Source of the DNA: Cryptomeria japonica
Taxonomy: Eukaryota; Streptophyta; Pinopsida; Cupressales; Cupressaceae
Direction: 5' to 3'
Length of the DNA: 64,000 nt
Assembly (NCBI RefSeq): GCF_030272615.1
Contig: NC_081406.1
Coordinates: forward strand, 213,126,997-213,190,996
Position numbers and translations under genes: made by a program. Below the pieces are notes generated by a model that had not been told where the DNA came from, ran no database searches, and saw only the letters and a list, made by a program, of their open reading frames with translations. Positions 63,887 through 64,000 of the stretch are shown piece by piece (within the stretch, counting starts at the first letter, position 1; each line of letters opens with the position of its first letter).

Positions 63887-64000
63887 AGCACATATATTCT
63901 TGGCATTCTAGACTCTTATGAGAATAGTTGATGTTGTCATTGATGGAAACTAACTGGCAATCATCTGGCAACCAATTGGCAGTTATTGGCACCGGTAATA
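63887..64000. other. Possible start of another copia LTR
   Basis: TGTTGTCATTGATGG near 63932 and the CCGGTAATA phrase at the end resemble copia LTR starts of this window. The window ends before it can be tested. Confidence 0.3.

Overview
The window looks like a transposon-dominated stretch of a large plant nuclear genome. A gymnosperm or conifer is my best guess, from the very low gene density, AT-rich sequence, and old, deeply nested LTR retrotransposons whose frames are broken by many point stops. The species cannot be read from the sequence. I see no intact host gene, no rRNA or tRNA gene and no CRISPR array. Almost everything assignable is a mobile element or its debris.

Layout. 1-2939: probable 3' part of a large plus-strand LTR. 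2940-25928: a minus-strand Ty3/gypsy element with 5' LTR at 25173-25928, gag at 20669-22740, protease and linker at 8778-10609, and more linker at 2940-3335. Two other elements split it: a gag-protease-only LTR element (3336-8777) and a 10-kb non-coding LTR element of LARD type (10610-20668). At both breaks the gypsy frame becomes continuous again once the insertion and one target duplication are removed. 25929-28106: the end of a plus-strand Ty1/copia pol, its polypurine tract and an LTR. The same LTR is followed by a tRNA-Met type primer site and the start of a second, pol-less unit (28107-31768) with a coiled-coil, CCHC-knuckle Gag and an extra ORF of unknown function (ORFx). 31769-41579: a minus-strand relative of that unit, with 3' LTR, a longer ORFx and a Gag with four knuckles, split by a 3.9-kb solo LTR (37172-41089). 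41580-51001: LTR sequence with a decayed L1-type LINE inside (about 42.7-49.8 kb). The LINE's endonuclease region holds a foreign segment carrying a 109-bp-arm inverted repeat. 51002-56218: old LTR-like and microsatellite sequence. 56219-62884: a nearly complete minus-strand Ty1/copia element with an exact 5-bp target duplication. 62885-64000: flanking debris.

How the parts relate. The pol-less units (gag-protease element, LARD, Gag+ORFx elements) carry LTRs, primer sites and polypurine tracts but no polymerase, so by inference they depended on enzymes from autonomous copia or gypsy partners. The Gag+ORFx pair is the most unusual content. Two diverged copies keep the same gene order, and one of them shares an LTR with a copia pol end. 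Most in-frame stops can be explained by C-to-T changes (CAG to TAG, CGA to TGA), as expected for methylated, silenced elements.
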